From: an uncultured Pyrinomonas sp.
Lineage (GTDB): Bacteria; Acidobacteriota; Blastocatellia; Pyrinomonadales; Pyrinomonadaceae
DNA: 10,529 nucleotides
Assembly: GCA_937135995.1 (NCBI GenBank)
Contig: CAKZOF010000467.1
Coordinates: 1-10,529, forward strand
Direction: 5' to 3'
A program made the translations under genes and the position numbers. The notes beneath the pieces were generated by a model. It was given only the letters and a program-made list of their open reading frames with translations. It was not told the DNA's origin and did no database searches. How positions within the stretch are numbered: position 1 is the first letter of the stretch; every line of letters begins with the position of its first letter. Shown piece after piece: positions 7,890 to 10,529 of the stretch.

Positions 7890-8006
7890 ACCGCATGGCG
7901 AGAGCCCGCAACTCGGGCGAAGATGGACTCGCACGGCGCGCCGGTTCTGCGTCCCGTTCGACTGTATGTTTGAACGATGATTTAGCGCGCGACTTGCGCA
8001 GCTGCA

Positions 8007-8021
8007 TCGACGGGGCGTCGA
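8007..8021 (-). terminator. Stem-loop after the rex-tonB-aldolase operon
   Basis: TCGACG (8007-8012) pairs perfectly with CGTCGA (8016-8021) around a 3-nt loop, 5 bp past the aldolase stop (8029-8027). On the minus strand no T-run follows, so efficient intrinsic termination is doubtful. It sits in the convergent gap with the cpRec gene and may mark the end of the operon transcript. Confidence 0.3.
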
Positions 8022-8026
8022 AGAAT

Positions 8027-8833
8027 TCACTTCTTGAATGATGCGGCGGCGACTTCACACAGCAACTGGATCAACTCTTCGCGCGTCAAGCTGATTTTGC
8101 CGTTGGGCCGCAGCAGGCGCTCGCCGGGCGGTGGCGTGGGGCATGAGAGGCCGAGATCATGCAGATAACCGCACGCTTGGCAACGCGCGCGTTCATCCAG
8201 GTAACCGGCTGCCTCGCGTATGTCGATCAATTTTTCGATCGCTTCCGGCGGGATGCTCTGCGCGCGTCCCAGCAAACGCGCCAGAATGGCGATGCGCGCC
8301 GTGTGCTCCAGCGTCTCCATGCGATCAAACGCTTGCCAAAGGTCCTGCCCGTAGGCGACGGCGCCGTGGTTGGCCATCAAAAGCGCGTTGTGGTGTTTGA
8401 TCAGCGGGCGCATCGCTTCGGTCAGTTCGTCGGTGGAAGGCGTCCCGTATGGCGCAAGCGGCACACAGCCCAAGGCGAGAATGACTTCCGAGAGGATGGG
8501 CTGATCGATTGACAATCCGGCGACAGCGAACGCTGTTCCGTGCGGCGGATGAGCATGGCAGACAGCGCGCACGTCATCGCGTTCGCGGTAGATGAGCAGG
8601 TGCATCTTCAGTTCGCTCGACGGACGCCGATCGTTGAGCGGGCGGCCGTCCAGGTCCGTTACGGCCAGCGCCGCTTCGCTCATCCGCCCCTTGCACACCT
8701 GCGTCGGCGTCGCCACGATGCGCCCATCGTCGAGTCGCACGCTCAAGTTGCCGTCGGACGAGACGACGTAGCCGCGCTCGTACATCAAACGCCCGATCTC
8801 GACGATGGTGCGTCGCGCCGTCTGTTCATCCAT
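8027..8833 (-). CDS. Class II aldolase/adducin family protein (sugar-phosphate aldolase-like)
   Basis: The product has 268 residues. Residues 1-210 form a class II aldolase domain like L-fuculose-1-phosphate aldolase: SSDGNLSVR (25-33), PSSELKMH (71-78) with the catalytic glutamate E74, zinc ligands H93 and H95 in CHAHPPH, and H156 in MANHGAVAYG. Enzymes of this family split or epimerise sugar phosphates using a divalent metal; the exact substrate cannot be read here. The tail after residue 210 is unusual, with CQACGYLHDLGLSC (218-231), which could bind another metal, and a final helix. The ATG at 8833 is chosen over the TTG at 8890, which would overlap the preceding gene. The gap to the TonB-like gene is 19 bp, with only a weak ribosome site (AGG), suggesting one transcript with rex. 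Confidence 0.88.
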   Translation of the reverse strand: MDEQTARRTIVEIGRLMYERGYVVSSDGNLSVRLDDGRIVATPTQVCKGRMSEAALAVTDLDGRPLNDRRPSSELKMHLLIYRERDDVRAVCHAHPPHGTAFAVAGLSIDQPILSEVILALGCVPLAPYGTPSTDELTEAMRPLIKHHNALLMANHGAVAYGQDLWQAFDRMETLEHTARIAILARLLGRAQSIPPEAIEKLIDIREAAGYLDERARCQACGYLHDLGLSCPTPPPGERLLRPNGKISLTREELIQLLCEVAAASFKK

Positions 8834-8852
8834 CTGGGGCGCCAGACCTACG

Positions 8853-9296
8853 CTAGTATATCTCGAAATGATATTCGAGCAGTTTGACAACCGACACGGG
8901 CTGCCCGTCTTCCATGGCCGGCAGAAACTTGATCTTCTGCGCGGCGCGCACGGCTTCTTCCGTCAACCCATCGGGCAACGTCGTCAACGGCTCGATGTCG
9001 GAGATGGTTCCGTCGGCGTTGAAACGCGCGCGCAGGCTGACGGTGCCCGTCGTGCCGTTGAGGCGTGCCCGTTCCGTGTAGCGCGCGGCGGGCTTGGAGA
9101 GGATGCGCACCGGCAGGTCGGCCCCGAACGCCGCCATGCTCGGACACGCGGGCGCGCTCAACGCGCCGGGCGCGATGGGCGCGCTCTTGCGCTTCGAGCA
9201 CGGTTCGAACCGCAGGGCGTTGAACGCTCCGGCGAGCGCCACGCCGAGCAACAAGGCGATGATGAAGGGCAAGAATCGCTTCGCTATCGAGATCAT
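8853..9296 (-). CDS. TonB C-terminal-domain protein, short (energy-transducer-like)
   Basis: The product has 147 residues. A basic N-terminus (MISIAKR) is followed by one membrane helix at about 8-27 (FLPFIIALLLGVALAGAF), then a periplasmic linker with two cysteines (33, 51). Residues 64-147 form a TonB C-terminal domain: ILSKPAARYTERAR, GTTGTVSLRARFNADGTI, LTEEAVRAAQKIKFLPA and VVKLLEYHFEIY. It lacks the long proline-rich linker of classical TonB, and no exbB/exbD is near, so it may act in periplasmic protein contacts rather than standard energy transfer. This short form is, as I recall, common in Acidobacteriota. The start ATG lies 7 bp after the rex stop; AAGGAG overlapping the last rex codons, and GAGG nearer, serve as ribosome site. 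Translational coupling with rex is likely. Confidence 0.88.
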   Translation of the reverse strand: MISIAKRFLPFIIALLLGVALAGAFNALRFEPCSKRKSAPIAPGALSAPACPSMAAFGADLPVRILSKPAARYTERARLNGTTGTVSLRARFNADGTISDIEPLTTLPDGLTEEAVRAAQKIKFLPAMEDGQPVSVVKLLEYHFEIY

Positions 9297-9303
9297 AACC
9301 TCT

Positions 9304-10020
9304 TCACTCCTTTGCTAGTTCGCGCTCTTCACGCTGCGCGATCTCTTCGTACGGCAGTATGCTCCGCGGATTGGTGATGCAGGTGATCTGCGGTCGGGCC
9401 AGAAAGTAGGACAAGCTTTCGAGCGAAATCGTCAGGTCGACGGTTTTGACCTTGACGCCGAGGCGCGCGTGCAAACGCACCGGCGCAAAGTTCAACACGG
9501 CCTTGATGCCGGCGGCCATCACTTGGTTGAGCACGCGCTGCGCGACGCGCGCCGGCACGGCGATCACGGCGACATCGATCCCCTTTTCGCGCACGACGCG
9601 CCCCAACTCGCGCACGTCGTAAACCGGGATCTGGTTCTGGCCGATGCGCTGCCCGATCTTCTTCGGATCGTTGTCAAAGAGCGCCACTACCGTGAAGTTC
9701 GAAGCAGCAAAACCCGTGTAGTTGGCCAGCGCCGTGCCCAGATTGCCCGCGCCGACGATGCCGACGCGGTGCGGTTTGTCCAACCCAAGGATCTGCCTCA
9801 AATGGCGGCGCAGCTCTTCGACATCGTAGCCGACGCCGCGCACGCCGAACTCTCCGAAATAGGCCAGATCCTTGCGGATCTGCGCCGAATTAAGGTTGAA
9901 CTGATCGGCCAACGCCTGCGACGAAATGGTCTTGACGCCCGCTTCGGCCAGCAGATTGAGACACCGAAGATAGACGCTCAACCGATTCGTCGTCAGTTCC
10001 GAAACCTTTTCCGCTTTCAT
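9304..10020 (-). CDS. rex: Redox-sensing transcriptional repressor Rex
   Basis: Rex senses the NADH/NAD+ ratio and represses fermentation and respiration genes when NADH is low. The product has 238 residues, usual for the family is about 210-230. Residues 1-80 form the winged helix: SVYLRCLNLLAEAG (15-28), SSQALADQ (33-40) and SAQIRKDLAYFGEFGVRGVGY (45-65), the characteristic DNA-reading segment. The Rossmann domain begins VGIVGAGNLG (86-95), followed by the acidic FDND (115-118). The C-terminal domain-swap helix ends SILPYEEI. The ATG at 10020 is chosen because homology begins there; the frame continues upstream to 10296 without Rex sequence. GGGGGAG lies immediately before the ATG, closer than ideal. 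The gene heads an operon with the TonB-like and aldolase genes and is divergent from ruvA. Confidence 0.96.
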   Translation of the reverse strand: MKAEKVSELTTNRLSVYLRCLNLLAEAGVKTISSQALADQFNLNSAQIRKDLAYFGEFGVRGVGYDVEELRRHLRQILGLDKPHRVGIVGAGNLGTALANYTGFAASNFTVVALFDNDPKKIGQRIGQNQIPVYDVRELGRVVREKGIDVAVIAVPARVAQRVLNQVMAAGIKAVLNFAPVRLHARLGVKVKTVDLTISLESLSYFLARPQITCITNPRSILPYEEIAQREERELAKE

Positions 10021-10041
10021 CTCCCCCGTTTCCCGATGAAA

Positions 10042-10067
10042 AGTATAGCGCCAAGTCGGATTTGGCG
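10042..10067 (-). promoter_or_regulatory. rex promoter -10 with overlapping palindrome
   Basis: On the minus strand TATACT (10047-10042) is a good -10; the -35 candidate (TTTCGC, 17 bp upstream) is weak. Within the spacer lies CGCCAA-N7-TTGGCG (plus-strand 10049-10054 and 10062-10067). A palindrome placed between -35 and -10 is a typical repressor operator position. It does not match the known Rex operator (TTGTGA-N6-TCACAA), so autoregulation by Rex is not shown. Confidence 0.45.
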
Positions 10068-10128
10068 AAAGAGCTTCAGCCCATTGATGAGTCGATGGCG
10101 GCGTTGCGTTGCCGACGCGCCAGCGAAA

Positions 10129-10158
10129 TTGCGCGCCGGCAGCGAAATCAATTACAAT
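10129..10158 (+). promoter_or_regulatory. Promoter of ruvA
   Basis: TTGCGC (10129-10134) and TACAAT (10153-10158) are separated by 18 bp. Transcription would begin near 10165, leaving a leader of about 79 nt before the ruvA ATG at 10244. It faces away from the rex promoter about 85 bp to the left. Confidence 0.5.
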
Positions 10159-10243
10159 ACCTGCTCTTACGCTGAACCGGACCGCGCGGGCTCCCAAGGA
10201 TTGCTCCCTTTTTGAACATCGGTCGCATGGAAACTTCGACGAG

Positions 10244-10529
10244 ATGATCGCACATCTTTCCGGCACCCTTCTTGCTAAGCAGGCGACGAGCGTCATCCTC
10301 GATGTCGGCGGCGTCGGTTACGAAGTAACCATTCCGCTTTCGACCTTCTACGAGATGGAGGAGCCGGGCGCGCACGTCTCACTGCGCATCTACACCTACG
10401 TGCGCGAAGACGCACTGCAACTTTACGGTTTCAAAACAGCGCGCGAACGCGAACTCTTCCTGCGCCTCATCTCGGTGAGCGGCGTTGGCCCGAAACTGGC
10501 CATCGCCATGCTCTCGAGCTTGACGGCCG
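10244..10529 (+). CDS. ruvA: Holliday junction branch-migration protein RuvA, N-terminal 95 codons
   Basis: RuvA binds Holliday junctions as a tetramer and loads the RuvB motor for branch migration during recombination and repair. The visible part starts MIAHLSGTLL, continues VILDVGGVGYEV (residues 17-28), IPLSTFYEME, RIYTYVREDALQLYGF (48-63, the OB-fold), and ends in LISVSGVGPKLAIAMLS (74-90), the first helix-hairpin-helix. The usual length is about 190-200 residues, so about half is missing off the right edge. The ATG at 10244 is the family start. Its ribosome site is weak (GAG next to the ATG). A six-codon frame, METSTR, begins at 10227 and its stop overlaps the ruvA ATG (ATGA), which could aid coupling. 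ruvC is not immediately upstream; rex lies there in the opposite direction. Confidence 0.96.
   Translation, partial: MIAHLSGTLLAKQATSVILDVGGVGYEVTIPLSTFYEMEEPGAHVSLRIYTYVREDALQLYGFKTARERELFLRLISVSGVGPKLAIAMLSSLTA

Noticed and set aside
10021..10243. Classical Rex operator (TTGTGA-N6-TCACAA) in the rex-ruvA intergenic region
   Set aside because: I looked for it on both strands and found no match; only the different palindrome CGCCAA-N7-TTGGCG is present.

Overview
The window reads as chromosomal housekeeping and metabolic DNA from a GC-rich Gram-negative-type bacterium. No rRNA, tRNA, CRISPR array, intact insertion sequence or prophage gene was seen. A short TonB-like protein, a Rex repressor, a decayed Uma2-family gene, a zinc-ribbon DnaC-type ATPase and a cyclic-phosphate-processing receiver protein together would fit Acidobacteriota, perhaps class Blastocatellia. 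That placement is an inference from gene style; no marker gene was compared.

Left part (1-2779). The minus strand carries the first 624 codons of carB (carbamoyl-phosphate synthase large subunit), which runs off the left edge. It has its own promoter with a perfect TATAAT box, flanked by repeated CTGAAA/TTTCAG half-sites, and carA is not next to it. Behind it lies a plus-strand Uma2-family pseudogene (2268-2779) with two frame breaks, a stop, an internal deletion and a 29-bp direct repeat spaced by 66 bp.

Middle part (2878-7171). All genes are on the minus strand: a small two-segment membrane protein, a DnaC/IstB-type AAA+ ATPase with an N-terminal zinc ribbon and a strong promoter, an approximately 400-bp gene-free stretch rich in inverted repeats, a 717-residue bi-domain oxidoreductase (MDR-like half plus Gfo/Idh/MocA half), and a 51-codon zinc-ribbon/transmembrane protein.

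Right part (7318-10529). A single plus-strand gene encodes a receiver-like cpRec protein; its ribosome-binding site lies in a predicted hairpin. A compact minus-strand operon follows: rex, then a TonB C-terminal-domain protein, then a class II aldolase, with gaps of 7 and 19 bp. ruvA (5' part only) is divergent from rex, with a 223-bp shared regulatory region.

No clear new multi-gene system was found. The points most worth checking are the ribosome-site hairpin before cpRec, the spaced 29-bp repeats inside the Uma2 relic, the operator-like half-sites around the carB promoter, the 51-residue zinc-ribbon membrane protein, and the rex-tonB-aldolase operon.
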